DNA of 64,000 nt from an uncultured Bacteroidia bacterium (GTDB lineage: Bacteria; Bacteroidota; Bacteroidia; Bacteroidales; F082), in assembly GCA_902774295.1 (NCBI GenBank), contig CACYHP010000003.1, forward strand, positions 81,005 through 145,004. Reading direction: 5' to 3'. A program made the translations under genes and the position numbers. Positions 33,114-41,696 of the stretch are shown here, piece by piece. Position 1 is the stretch's first letter; each line of letters starts with the position of its first letter. The notes beneath the pieces were generated by a model that saw only the letters and a program-made list of their open reading frames with translations, was not told where the DNA came from and did no database searches.

Positions 33114-34808
33114 TTAGCAAGAAACTATCTCTTCAGCCCGCTTCAGCGCGATGTTGATATGCGAACAAACGTTCTCCTCTCCCAGTTTCTTTATGAATCC
33201 AGCCTTTTCCAACGTTGCGCGGACATGAACGTTAACACCCGAAAGCACCACAATCATGCCACGCTGCTTACACGTGTCACAAAGCAACTCCAGATTGTGA
33301 ATACCAGTACTGTCGATGAATGAAACTTTCCTCATCCTGATGATTCGCACCTTGTATTCCTTGCCGATTACAGATTTGTCAATCTCATCGAATTTATTGG
33401 CAATACCGAAGAAATATGGTCCGTCAATCTCATAAACTTCAACACCTTCAGGAATCTGCAGTTTCTCTTCACTGCTCATGGCAATATCAGTATTCTCGCC
33501 TGGGTCAATCTCATCGTGGAACGAACGGATGACTGTAGCCTCATTGGTACGTTTCAGAAACAAAGCGATTGATGCGACAAGTCCCAATTCTATTGCTATT
33601 GTCAGGTCGAAAATCACTGTCAGGAGGAACGTCATGATAAGGACGGCGAAATCTGATTTAGGGTTTTTTGCCAGCATCTTGAAGGTACGCCAGCCGCTCA
33701 TGTTATACGACACCATTATAAGCACCGCTGCGAGGCACGGCATCGGAATCAAGCCGACCAATCTGCCCAACAGAAGCAGCACCAGAAGCAGCACCACTGC
33801 GTGAATCAAGCCGGCGACAGGTGTTTTGCCTCCATTGTTGATGTTCGTCATGGTACGTGCAATGGCACCCGTTGCCGGAATGCCGCCAAACAACGGACTC
33901 GCGATGTTTGCTATACCTTGCGCAATAAGCTCAGTGTTTGAATCATGTTTGTCACCTATCACACCATCAGCAACCATTGCAGAAAGCAGCGATTCGATAG
34001 CGCCAAGCATTGCTATTGTGAATGCCGACGGCGCAAGGTCTGTCATAAGCTGAATCAACGTCTTGCCGTCACCCAAGCCCAGACTCGGCATTTTCGGCGC
34101 CGGTATCGAAGTCGGCAGCTCATACAAATCACCGATCTTGGTGATGCCCGTCACGCCGCAGAAACGCTCCAACACCCACACTATCAACGTCACAAGCACA
34201 ATCGCCACAAGCGACCCCGGTATCTTTCTCGAAATCTTCGGACTGTAAATGATAATCAGCAGACTCACGATACCGATACCGAAAGCCCACCAATTGATAT
34301 TTGTTATATTCTGGAAATAACAAATCCATTTTTCTATAAAGTTAGCCGGCACATTTTTAATTCCGAGACCGAACATATCGTTCATCTGAGTGGAGAAAAT
34401 GGTCAGCGCGATACCGCCTGTAAAGCCAACAACCACTGGGTATGGCACGAATTTAATCACGTTTCCGAGTTTGAAAACTCCAATTAAAATCAAGATGATA
34501 CCAGCCATGATGGTGGCGATCATAAGTCCACCCAACCCGTGTTGCTGGATGATGCCGTAAATGATTACGATAAATGCGCCTGTCGGGCCGCCAATCTGCA
34601 CCTTGCTGCCGCCCAAAAACGAGATGAGAAATCCTGCAATGATAGCCGTCACAAGACCTTCCGTCGGGCCGACACCAGAAGCAATACCAAATGCGATTGC
34701 CAAAGGCAATGCCACGATTCCAACAATAAGTCCAGCCATTGCATCTGCCGAAAACTGCGTTTTGTCATAGTTTTTCAGGCATTTAAAAAGTTTCGGAGAA
34801 AAAACCAT
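33114..34808 (-). CDS. SulP-family inorganic anion transporter with STAS domain
   Basis: A 564-residue inner-membrane transporter. The N-terminal ~420 residues hold about 12-14 hydrophobic segments with the SulP pattern AGLIVGIVALPLAIAFGIASG and GPTGAFIVI near the start. The C-terminal STAS domain (about 440-555) includes IRMRKVSFIDSTGIHNL. It moves sulfate, bicarbonate or another anion. The TTG at 34814 is less likely than the ATG at 34808. It follows the GreA-Nudix gene by 20 bp and may be part of the ECF-sigma operon. The glycogen operon promoter lies just beyond its stop. Confidence 0.92.
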   Translation of the reverse strand: MVFSPKLFKCLKNYDKTQFSADAMAGLIVGIVALPLAIAFGIASGVGPTEGLVTAIIAGFLISFLGGSKVQIGGPTGAFIVIIYGIIQQHGLGGLMIATIMAGIILILIGVFKLGNVIKFVPYPVVVGFTGGIALTIFSTQMNDMFGLGIKNVPANFIEKWICYFQNITNINWWAFGIGIVSLLIIIYSPKISRKIPGSLVAIVLVTLIVWVLERFCGVTGITKIGDLYELPTSIPAPKMPSLGLGDGKTLIQLMTDLAPSAFTIAMLGAIESLLSAMVADGVIGDKHDSNTELIAQGIANIASPLFGGIPATGAIARTMTNINNGGKTPVAGLIHAVVLLLVLLLLGRLVGLIPMPCLAAVLIMVSYNMSGWRTFKMLAKNPKSDFAVLIMTFLLTVIFDLTIAIELGLVASIALFLKRTNEATVIRSFHDEIDPGENTDIAMSSEEKLQIPEGVEVYEIDGPYFFGIANKFDEIDKSVIGKEYKVRIIRMRKVSFIDSTGIHNLELLCDTCKQRGMIVVLSGVNVHVRATLEKAGFIKKLGEENVCSHINIALKRAEEIVSC

Positions 34809-34828
34809 TTTCAATATTTTTACGAATC

Positions 34829-35884
34829 CTAATCTTTTGCAAAAATATCAAAATATTCTTTCACTTCGGGAGTTTTCAGCAAATTTTCTTCAGAATTTAA
34901 AACAAAGACGTAAACCAGCTCTTTTTCAGTCTTGGTTTCTCGGATATATTGTCTCTTCAATTTCGGCTTAACGCCAGATATTCCTAATGTTTCCGTAATT
35001 CTGCGTCTAAGGGTCTTTTCCGGAGCATCGCCAAATGCCACATGCCACCAATATCTCCTGACAGTCTCACCTTTATTATTTATAACGTGCAGATGCACTG
35101 CAGGATGCAGTATTTTATTGCCTTTATGAAGTTCCATCTGCAAAGCTCGCCCGACAATAATGCCGCGTTCATTGACAACCGGCAGGAACTCCATGATGTT
35201 TTCCTCCGGTGCGAAAACATCAATTTTGTTTGAGATTTCTCCACTTCGCTCCGCTTCGGTCGAAATGACATTAACACTGCTGTCATTCCGAGCGACCGTA
35301 GGGAGTCGAGGAATCTCATTTGAATTAAACGTTTTCACGCCATCACCCTTGTCATTCCGAGCGCAGCGAGAAATCCCATCTGGATGTAACGTTTCTTGCG
35401 ATGTCAGCTCTTGCCGTTCATACCAAATCCCTTGAATCTCAATGTTTTCTGTACCTTTAGGAATCTTTATCTCGAACTTTTCACCAACCTTTCTTCCTAC
35501 TAAAGCCTTAGCTACAGGAGAGATAAACGACAGCAGACCTTTCGAGAAATCAGCCTCGTCGACACCAACGATTCTCACGGTGCGTCCATTATATTTCACA
35601 TAAGCACCGAAACTCACGGTTTCTTTGTTGGCTTTGGTCATATCCACCTCTACGGCGGTATTAATACGATCAATGAGCAACTTCATCTTTGCATCGATGA
35701 AATTGCTCATTATGTAGTTTCCACTTGCCGCAACACGTTCATTTTCAAGGTCTTCACGTTCTTTGTTCAACGCTTCCAGACCTTCACGTGTCACGTAGTT
35801 GGGCATGCCTTTCGGCAGATGAGCCCTTGGCGGCACCATTGGAATCTCTTCCTGGTCGCCTTCTTTGATAAAACCCCTGCTCAT
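34829..35884 (-). CDS. GreA/GreB-like elongation factor fused to a degenerate Nudix domain
   Basis: A 351-residue fusion. Residues 1 to about 160 are a GreA/GreB-like transcript-cleavage factor: MSRGFIKEGDQEEIPMVPPRA, a coiled-coil (EALNKEREDLENERVAA) and a C-terminal domain with IVGVDEADFSKGLLSFISPVAKALVGRKVGE. Residues about 222-351 look like a Nudix fold (FLPVVNERGIIVGRA...HPAVHLHVINNKGE), but the Nudix box reads RRITETLGI where REUxEExGU is expected, so two metal-binding Glu are missing. The joining stretch, about 169-217, is the translation of three dispersed repeats (SRCARND, TVARND, ISTEAERSGEIS). The Gre part normally exists alone at about 160 residues. Its start overlaps the stop of a 56-residue gene by one base. 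Confidence 0.8.
   Translation of the reverse strand: MSRGFIKEGDQEEIPMVPPRAHLPKGMPNYVTREGLEALNKEREDLENERVAASGNYIMSNFIDAKMKLLIDRINTAVEVDMTKANKETVSFGAYVKYNGRTVRIVGVDEADFSKGLLSFISPVAKALVGRKVGEKFEIKIPKGTENIEIQGIWYERQELTSQETLHPDGISRCARNDKGDGVKTFNSNEIPRLPTVARNDSSVNVISTEAERSGEISNKIDVFAPEENIMEFLPVVNERGIIVGRALQMELHKGNKILHPAVHLHVINNKGETVRRYWWHVAFGDAPEKTLRRRITETLGISGVKPKLKRQYIRETKTEKELVYVFVLNSEENLLKTPEVKEYFDIFAKD
35232..35269 (+). repeat. Dispersed ~40-bp repeat, copy 1 in the GreA-Nudix linker
   Basis: GAGATTTCTCCACTTCGC... ending TTCGGTCGAAATGAC, coding for about residues 205-217 of the fusion protein. It lies opposite an inverted copy 12 bp away, so the pair could form a long imperfect hairpin. Confidence 0.8.
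35282..35317 (-). repeat. Dispersed repeat, copy 2 (inverted) in the GreA-Nudix linker
   Basis: Plus strand GTCATTCCGAGCGACCG... ending GAGGAATCTC, the reverse orientation of the family. Codes for about residues 189-201 (EIPRLPTVARND). Confidence 0.8.
35351..35377 (-). repeat. Dispersed repeat, copy 3 (inverted, short) in the GreA-Nudix linker
   Basis: Plus strand GTCATTCCGAGCGCAGCGAG then AAATCCC, a short inverted copy. Codes for about residues 169-178 (ISRCARND). Confidence 0.75.
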
Positions 35885-36054
35885 CAGTTAAGCATCAGGT
35901 CAACCGCACCGAATTTTGTACTTACACAATCGTAAGTGGCGGCAAATTGAAGGATGTTGTTTAAAGCGCTGCGGCTCGGTTTCATGTCGGCGCACATATC
36001 ACTCAACGCCTCTTTTACTTCATCTTCAAATAACAGTGTAGAATTTAAACCCAT
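35884..36054 (-). CDS. Small 56-residue protein coupled to the GreA-Nudix gene
   Basis: A short gene starting MGLNSTLLFEDEVKEALSDM and ending VDLMLN. It is mildly acidic, with predicted helices and no signal or membrane segment. Its TGA shares one base with the downstream ATG (TGATG), the pattern of translational coupling, which is the main evidence that it is expressed. It lies 96 bp after the ECF sigma gene on the same strand. Function is not recognised. Confidence 0.6.
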   Translation of the reverse strand: MGLNSTLLFEDEVKEALSDMCADMKPSRSALNNILQFAATYDCVSTKFGAVDLMLN

Positions 36055-36149
36055 AGGCACTAGATTTCGTTTATATTTTGAAATCTTAACGCCTATTAAC
36101 TTCCTTTTATTTTACAACTGTGAAAAAAAATGTTAAAAAATTTTAACAA

Positions 36150-36737
36150 TTATCTGATCGTCAGCTGTAAGTTCTTTGTTTTCGCCATCTTACGAAGATT
36201 TATCAACGCATAACGCATACGTCCGAGAGCAGTATTGATGCTCACATTTGTAGCGTCGGCAATCTCTTTGAACGACATGTCGGCATACATTCTCATATTG
36301 AGAACCTCACGCTGCTCTTCCGGAAGATATTCAATCATCTTACGGATGTCGTCGTGGATCTGCTCAGTTATGATCTGCTCTTCTATCGAAGGGTCAGTAA
36401 ACCTCGCATTGTCAAGCATGTCATAGTCTTCCTTCGCAGGATCGACCATCGGCAGACGTTTCGCCTTGCGGAAATAATCTATAATAAGATTGTGCGCGAT
36501 ACGCATCGCGAACTGTATGAACTTGCCTTCCTCTTTGTAAGCTCCCGCCTTGATTGTTCTGATAATCTTCAAAAAAGTGTCCTGAAAAATATCATCAGCG
36601 AGCTGCTTATCCTTGACAAGCATCGCAATGTATGAAAAAACTTTATTCTGGTAACGATCAACCAATATTTCGAAACTCGCCACATCACCATTCTGATAAC
36701 GTAGCACCAGTTCCTTATCGTTTAATATTTCAGACAT
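36150..36737 (-). CDS. ECF-type RNA polymerase sigma factor
   Basis: A 195-residue sigma-70 family factor. Region 2 (about 10-85) contains FEILVDRYQNKVFSYIAML and LADDIFQDTFLKII; region 4 (about 130-180) contains LPEEQREVLNMRMYADMSFKEIADATNVSINTALGRMRYAL with a helix-turn-helix. It directs RNA polymerase to a stress or envelope regulon. No anti-sigma gene is adjacent. The ATG at 36737 is chosen over an earlier in-frame codon at 36764 because it follows a purine-rich GGGGGA by 6 nt. Transcription probably starts at the promoter at 36844-36851. Confidence 0.9.
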   Translation of the reverse strand: MSEILNDKELVLRYQNGDVASFEILVDRYQNKVFSYIAMLVKDKQLADDIFQDTFLKIIRTIKAGAYKEEGKFIQFAMRIAHNLIIDYFRKAKRLPMVDPAKEDYDMLDNARFTDPSIEEQIITEQIHDDIRKMIEYLPEEQREVLNMRMYADMSFKEIADATNVSINTALGRMRYALINLRKMAKTKNLQLTIR

Positions 36738-36843
36738 AAGTCCCCCTTTTTTAAGGTTATACAATCAAAAAGGGTAAAAATTCTCTATAGCGTCTCTCCT
36801 ATAATTTTATTGGTTGAACAATGTATTATGTCTAAATTTTTTG

Positions 36844-36851
36844 CAAATATA
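36844..36851 (-). promoter_or_regulatory. Promoter -7 element for the ECF sigma operon
   Basis: Minus-strand TATATTTG, exact TAnnTTTG, predicting a transcript start near 36837 and a leader of about 100 nt before the sigma gene. Confidence 0.55.
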
Positions 36852-36884
36852 CAACATTTTTTAATACAATGCCAAAATTTTTTG

Positions 36885-36892
36885 TAATTTCG
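36885..36892 (+). promoter_or_regulatory. Weak promoter -7 element for uvrA
   Basis: TAATTTCG differs from TAnnTTTG at one position. It would start uvrA transcription near 36899, 24 nt before the ATG. Confidence 0.3.
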
Positions 36893-36922
36893 TGCAATTT
36901 TTTTGAGGTATCTTAGTTGCAG

Positions 36923-39709
36923 ATGAACAAATTAGAGAACATAGAAATCCACGGTACGAGAGTTAACAACTTGAAAAACATTGACTTAAGTATCCCGAAG
37001 AATAAACTCATTGTGATAACGGGTTTGTCCGGCTCCGGAAAGTCGTCCTTGGCATTCGACACGATATATGCTGAAGGTCAGAGACGGTATGTTGAGAGTT
37101 TAAGCGCGTATGCCCGCCAGTTTATGGGACGTCTCAGCAAACCTGACGTGGATTTGATCACCGGCCTCTCGCCTGCCATCGCCATCCAGCAGCGCACCAT
37201 GACGAGCAACCCGCGTTCAACCGTCGGAACTACCACCGAAATCTATGAATATCTCAAGCTTCTGTATGCCAGAATTGGCAAGACTTATTCGCCAGTATCA
37301 GGCAAAGAAGTGAAACGCAATCAGGTGAGCGATGTCGTTGATTTCATTCTCGAACAAAAAGGCAAAGCCGTTTATATCCTTGCTCCTATCGTTATTCCGG
37401 AAGAAAGAACTCTACAAGAGCATTTAAACATACTGCTCCAGCAAGGTTTTAACAGATTGATTGTCAAAGGTAAAGCTATAAGAATTGAGGACTATCTCAA
37501 AGAAAAAGGCAAAGACAAACCGAAAGACGTCCGCATCATGGTTGACCGCTTGAAAGTCAACAAAGACTCTTCAGAACTGATTGGTCAGCTTTCAGATTCG
37601 GTCCAGACAGCTTTGTATGAAGGCAAAGACACTTGCATTATCTTGGTAGACGACCAGGAATTCTCTTTTTCATCGCGTTTTGAAGCCGATGGCATAACCT
37701 TTGAGCCACCGACAACACATCTTTTCTCTTTTAACAACCCTTACGGCGCCTGCAAAACATGCGAAGGCTTCGGCACAGTCATCGGAATCGACGAGGATTT
37801 GGTTGTTCCCGACAAGTCACTGTCGATTTACGATAACGCCATTGCCTGCTGGAGAGGAGACAAAATGAGCTGGTTCCGCGACGAACTTGTTAGCAAAGCA
37901 CATTATTTTGATTTTCCAGTCCATAAACCATATTTTGAACTTTCCGAAGAGCAAAAAGAGACACTTTGGAAAGGCAATAAATATTTCATGGGCATCGACG
38001 ATTTTTTCAAAGACGTTGAAAATCAATCATATAAGATCCAGTATCGTGTGATGTTGTCTCGTTATCGCGGCAAAACAATCTGCCCCGATTGTCACGGGAA
38101 AAGACTGCGTCCTGAAGCTAACTACGTGAAAATCAACGGGAAAAGCATCACCGACTTGGCGACGATGTCCATTGGTGAGCTTCAAAAGTTTTTCAACAAC
38201 ATAAAACTCACAGAATCAGAGAGTTCCATTGTCGCAAGACTTCTCGTCGAAATCAAAAACCGCATCGGATTTTTAATAGAAGTCGGTCTCGGCTACTTGA
38301 CTTTGAACCGCGCTTCCAACACTCTATCCGGCGGTGAAGCACAAAGAATCAATTTGGCGACATCTCTCGGCAGCAGCCTCGTCGGCTCGACCTATATTCT
38401 TGACGAACCAAGTATTGGACTTCATTCCCGTGATACTCAACAACTTATAAAAGTTTTGAGACGCCTGCGCGATATCGGAAACACTGTTATCGTTGTTGAA
38501 CATGACGAAGAAATAATCCGTGCAGCCGACCAGATTATCGACATCGGACCTTATGCCGGTCGTTTCGGAGGCGAGCTCGTATTTCAGGGCGATATCAAAG
38601 CCATGGAAAAAAGCGGTAAATCGCTTACTGCTCAATATATTACAGGTAAAATGGAGATTCCTGTGCCCAAATACCGTCGCAAATGGAACAATTCCATCGA
38701 ATTTTGCGGATGTCTTGAGCATAACCTCAAGAATATCAATGTCAAAATACCTTTGAATGTGCTCACTGTCGTGACAGGTGTCAGCGGCTCAGGCAAGTCA
38801 TCACTTGTAAACAACATCATTTACACTTCGCTAAAGAAACATTTCGGCGGCACAGCTGATAAAACAGGATCGTTCGGCACGATGCGCGGAAGCATTCAAG
38901 CCATCCAGTCGGTAGAGATGATAGACCAGAACCCTATCGGCAAGTCAACTCGTTCAAACCCAGTAACTTACGTCAAAGCATTTGATGATATTAGAGCACT
39001 GTTTGCTGAGCAGAAACTGGCTAAGATGCGTGGTAACAAAGCCGGTTATTTCTCATTTAACGTACCTGGAGGTCGCTGCGACAACTGCGAAGGCGAAGGA
39101 ATCCTCAAAGTGGAGATGCAATTCATGGCCGATGTATACCTCGAATGCGATGTATGCCACGGAAAACGCTACAAAGAAGAAGCTCTCGAGATTAAATTCC
39201 TCGACAAAAACATCTTCGACATCCTCGAAATGAGCATCGACGAGGCAATAGAATTCTTCGGTCAGCCGAATGAGTTTAAAAACTTCACCGACCGTATTAT
39301 ATTGAAACTCAAGCCATTACAAGATGTAGGATTAGGCTATCTTAAAATGGGTCAGCCTTCTTCCACCCTTTCCGGTGGCGAGGCTCAACGTATCAAACTG
39401 GCATCGTTCTTAGTCAACGGAACTAATGAAAAACCAACTCTTTTCATCTTCGACGAGCCTACAACAGGCCTGCATTTCCACGATGTCAACAAACTCTTGA
39501 AAGCTTTTGAGGCATTGATAAACAACGGACATTCGCTCATAGTCATCGAGCACGACCCTGATGTGATTAAGACTGCGGATTGGATCATCGACCTTGGTCC
39601 GGAAGGCGGCGATAAAGGCGGATACTTAGTGTTTGCTGGCACTCCAGAAGATTTGGCAAAATGTAAGGAAAGCTACACTGCGGAAGTTTTAACTAAGAAA
39701 CTGAGCTAA
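36923..39709 (+). CDS. uvrA: Excinuclease ABC subunit A
   Basis: A 928-residue damage-recognition ATPase of nucleotide excision repair. The first ABC half has GLSGSGKSSLAFDTIYAEGQRRYVES (from about residue 32) and LSGGEAQRINLA. The second half has GVSGSGKSSLVNNI and LSGGEAQRIKLASFL with FIFDEPTTGLH. Zinc modules are visible at CPDCHGKRL and CDNCEGEGI...CDVCHGKRY. Length is normal for the family. The start is the ATG at 36923; a TTG six bases earlier is possible but unlikely. Its stop codon overlaps that of the convergent 88-residue gene. Confidence 0.97.
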   Translation: MNKLENIEIHGTRVNNLKNIDLSIPKNKLIVITGLSGSGKSSLAFDTIYAEGQRRYVESLSAYARQFMGRLSKPDVDLITGLSPAIAIQQRTMTSNPRSTVGTTTEIYEYLKLLYARIGKTYSPVSGKEVKRNQVSDVVDFILEQKGKAVYILAPIVIPEERTLQEHLNILLQQGFNRLIVKGKAIRIEDYLKEKGKDKPKDVRIMVDRLKVNKDSSELIGQLSDSVQTALYEGKDTCIILVDDQEFSFSSRFEADGITFEPPTTHLFSFNNPYGACKTCEGFGTVIGIDEDLVVPDKSLSIYDNAIACWRGDKMSWFRDELVSKAHYFDFPVHKPYFELSEEQKETLWKGNKYFMGIDDFFKDVENQSYKIQYRVMLSRYRGKTICPDCHGKRLRPEANYVKINGKSITDLATMSIGELQKFFNNIKLTESESSIVARLLVEIKNRIGFLIEVGLGYLTLNRASNTLSGGEAQRINLATSLGSSLVGSTYILDEPSIGLHSRDTQQLIKVLRRLRDIGNTVIVVEHDEEIIRAADQIIDIGPYAGRFGGELVFQGDIKAMEKSGKSLTAQYITGKMEIPVPKYRRKWNNSIEFCGCLEHNLKNINVKIPLNVLTVVTGVSGSGKSSLVNNIIYTSLKKHFGGTADKTGSFGTMRGSIQAIQSVEMIDQNPIGKSTRSNPVTYVKAFDDIRALFAEQKLAKMRGNKAGYFSFNVPGGRCDNCEGEGILKVEMQFMADVYLECDVCHGKRYKEEALEIKFLDKNIFDILEMSIDEAIEFFGQPNEFKNFTDRIILKLKPLQDVGLGYLKMGQPSSTLSGGEAQRIKLASFLVNGTNEKPTLFIFDEPTTGLHFHDVNKLLKAFEALINNGHSLIVIEHDPDVIKTADWIIDLGPEGGDKGGYLVFAGTPEDLAKCKESYTAEVLTKKLS

Positions 39710-39972
39710 GCCCAAGCATCATAACCACCGTCAGGATGACGGTAATCCAACAGCCATTCGTACGCATCCTGGCTTCCTTCACCGTCAGCATAAGCCTCAT
39801 CCATGATATCCGCAACAACAGCAAGCGAAATTTCGGTTTCTGTCTCCAAAATGATTCCTACCTCGTACAAGGCATCAGGATCATTTTCCACATATGCCTT
39901 TTTGTATATTTCGTCAGGAATTTCGACCTCAAAATCCTGCTCTTCATACTCGTCGTGAAACGTCTTTTTCAT
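39706..39972 (-). CDS. Small acidic protein of unknown function
   Basis: An 88-residue, strongly acidic protein (MKKTFHDEYEEQDFEVEIPDEIYKKAY...) with predicted helices and a tyrosine/tryptophan-rich end (WLLDYRHPDGGYDAWA). No signal or membrane segment. Parts look like half of a Sel1/TPR-type helical hairpin (DPDALYEVGIILE), but no full repeat is present. It lies 7 bp downstream of the DUF1963 gene and probably shares its transcript. Its TAG stop overlaps the uvrA TAA. Confidence 0.65.
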   Translation of the reverse strand: MKKTFHDEYEEQDFEVEIPDEIYKKAYVENDPDALYEVGIILETETEISLAVVADIMDEAYADGEGSQDAYEWLLDYRHPDGGYDAWA

Positions 39973-39979
39973 ATCTTTT

Positions 39980-40597
39980 TTATGTTGAACAAATACATGA
40001 AGTAACCTTGGTGAAATCTTTGTCCCTCAATTCATTACGATTTATTAAAATATGCAGCATTCCCCAGTCGATAAAGTTCAAAGTGCTGTCATCATAATCA
40101 TCAGAATCGACTTGCAGAAGTTCAATCCAACCATTATACGGCTCATCCCAATCTTCCCATTCCCGATTATACGGCTCACCGAGCATTTTATTCCCATCAC
40201 AAAGCGCATCAGCCTTCTCAAAAGTGATTTTCAACTCTTTCAAAGCGATCGGTTTATCATCGTCATCAACAAAAACCACTTGTTCAAATGTCTGATTATC
40301 AGTATCTTCTATATAAAAAACTTTTACATCTTCTTTATCCCAATAAAAATCAATAGGATAATATGAATCTATATGCCCGAAATAATAGTCGATTGCAGCG
40401 AAAAAGTACAACATTCCCTTATGCGGAAGCAAGTTTTCCTCATCAAACTTTGCAATCTCATCACATCTAATCTGGCAAATAAACGTCAAATCATCAGGAA
40501 CATCAAAGTTTTGCGGTAAATCAGGATTCCCCAACCACTTACTTTTCATGAAAAGGTCGTCGTCAGTTTTTTCAAGACAAAATTTTATAGAATCCAT
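39980..40597 (-). CDS. DUF1963 (YwqG-like) protein
   Basis: A protein of about 205 residues resembling the DUF1963/YwqG family: KSKWLGNPDLPQNFDVPDDLTFICQIRCDEI and GMLYFFAAIDYYFGHID near the N-terminus, and LLGEPYNREWED-type sequence later. The biochemical role of the family is not established. An in-frame codon at 40642 would add 15 residues, but the promoter motif at 40612-40619 places the transcript start downstream of it, so the ATG at 40597 is preferred. It is divergent from the DUF3078 gene. Confidence 0.75.
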   Translation of the reverse strand: MDSIKFCLEKTDDDLFMKSKWLGNPDLPQNFDVPDDLTFICQIRCDEIAKFDEENLLPHKGMLYFFAAIDYYFGHIDSYYPIDFYWDKEDVKVFYIEDTDNQTFEQVVFVDDDDKPIALKELKITFEKADALCDGNKMLGEPYNREWEDWDEPYNGWIELLQVDSDDYDDSTLNFIDWGMLHILINRNELRDKDFTKVTSCICST

Positions 40598-40611
40598 ACA
40601 ATAAATTTTTG

Positions 40612-40619
40612 CAAATATA
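40612..40619 (-). promoter_or_regulatory. Promoter -7 element for the DUF1963 gene
   Basis: Minus-strand TATATTTG. The predicted start near 40605 leaves a leader of about 8 nt and decides the start codon of the gene. Confidence 0.55.
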
Positions 40620-40631
40620 ATTAATATATTG

Positions 40632-40639
40632 TAATTTTG
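40632..40639 (+). promoter_or_regulatory. Promoter -7 element for the DUF3078 gene
   Basis: TAATTTTG, exact TAnnTTTG, 13 bp from and divergent to the DUF1963 promoter. The leader is about 32 nt. Confidence 0.55.
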
Positions 40640-40677
40640 CACTTGAAAAACGAGTGTAAATCTTTATTTTTGTTAAA

Positions 40678-41685
40678 ATGCCAGTATTCAAAGCTAATTT
40701 GAAGATAATCAATGTATTAGCAGCAGGCATTCTATTTGTGTTTTTATTTATAAATCCAAATAGAGGTCTGTCACAGGATACTATTGCCAGCGAAAATAAA
40801 GTCAATTGGCATAAGTTTGAAGGAGCCCTGGGATTTACCGTTAACCAGTTAGCCATTACCTATTGGGCGGCCGGTGGTGAAAGCAATATGAGTGGAAAAG
40901 CATCGGCGAATTTCAAATACACATACAACAGAAGCTTGTTTAATTACGTAACAACCGGTCTTTTCATGTATGGCGCTCAGAGTTTTCCGAAAAGCAAAAG
41001 ATTCGAAAAAACCGAGGACCGTTTGGAACTTGCGATGACTATGACCCACAACAACAAGAAAAACCTCACATTTACTGCGTTAACAATGTTAAAAACACAG
41101 TTTACAAATGGTTATTCTTATCCTAACGATTCCATTCCAATCTCAAAGTTTTTCGCACCTGCATATCTAACAATATCAATAGGTTACACGTATAACGTTC
41201 ATGATATAGTAAGTATTTTCATGAGTCCTGCTGCAGGAAAACTCACTTTTGTCAACGACCAAACCCTTGCCGACAAAGGCTCTTTCGGTGTTGAGGCCGG
41301 TTATTGGAACATCGTTGAGGGCGACAGTACTTGGATTCCAGGAAAAAGGTTTCTTGCCGAGCTCGGCTTCAACATTCTGATCAAATACAAGCAGGATTTT
41401 AAAAATAACGTCAGTATTTTCTCAAGTCTGAACCTTTATAATAACTATATGGACGTCAATCGCGCCAATCGTTGGAACATTGACGTTGACTGGGAAACAG
41501 GCATAAAATTCACCGTAAGTAAAAGTATATCAACGATTATCAACGTTCACATGATTTATGATGATAACGTGAAATTTACAATCGACGACCAACAAAAACC
41601 AATTCTTCAGTTTAAAGAGTCGCTTGGTATTACTTTTTTATATAAATTTGCAGTTGATAATAAAGACAAAAAAATTAGTAACTAA
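40678..41685 (+). CDS. DUF3078 outer-membrane-type protein
   Basis: A 335-residue exported protein of the DUF3078 family, widespread in Bacteroidota. A hydrophobic signal (IINVLAAGILFVFLFI) is followed by the family motif LGFTVNQLAITYWAAGGESNMSGKASANFKY and regular amphipathic beta strands to the end, consistent with an outer-membrane beta-barrel. The family's function is not established. It is 11 bp upstream of the phosphohexomutase gene on the same strand, so the two are probably co-transcribed. Confidence 0.85.
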   Translation: MPVFKANLKIINVLAAGILFVFLFINPNRGLSQDTIASENKVNWHKFEGALGFTVNQLAITYWAAGGESNMSGKASANFKYTYNRSLFNYVTTGLFMYGAQSFPKSKRFEKTEDRLELAMTMTHNNKKNLTFTALTMLKTQFTNGYSYPNDSIPISKFFAPAYLTISIGYTYNVHDIVSIFMSPAAGKLTFVNDQTLADKGSFGVEAGYWNIVEGDSTWIPGKRFLAELGFNILIKYKQDFKNNVSIFSSLNLYNNYMDVNRANRWNIDVDWETGIKFTVSKSISTIINVHMIYDDNVKFTIDDQQKPILQFKESLGITFLYKFAVDNKDKKISN

Positions 41686-41696
41686 AATATTGCATT

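Noticed and set aside
6001..35377. CRISPR-like array from the repeated ~40-bp sequences
   Set aside because: Copies are scattered over 29 kb in both orientations, imperfect, and partly inside genes; there are no regular spacers and no cas genes.
36917..36922. TTG start for uvrA six bases upstream of the ATG
   Set aside because: The ATG at 36923 gives the normal UvrA N-terminus; the extra two codons add nothing conserved.
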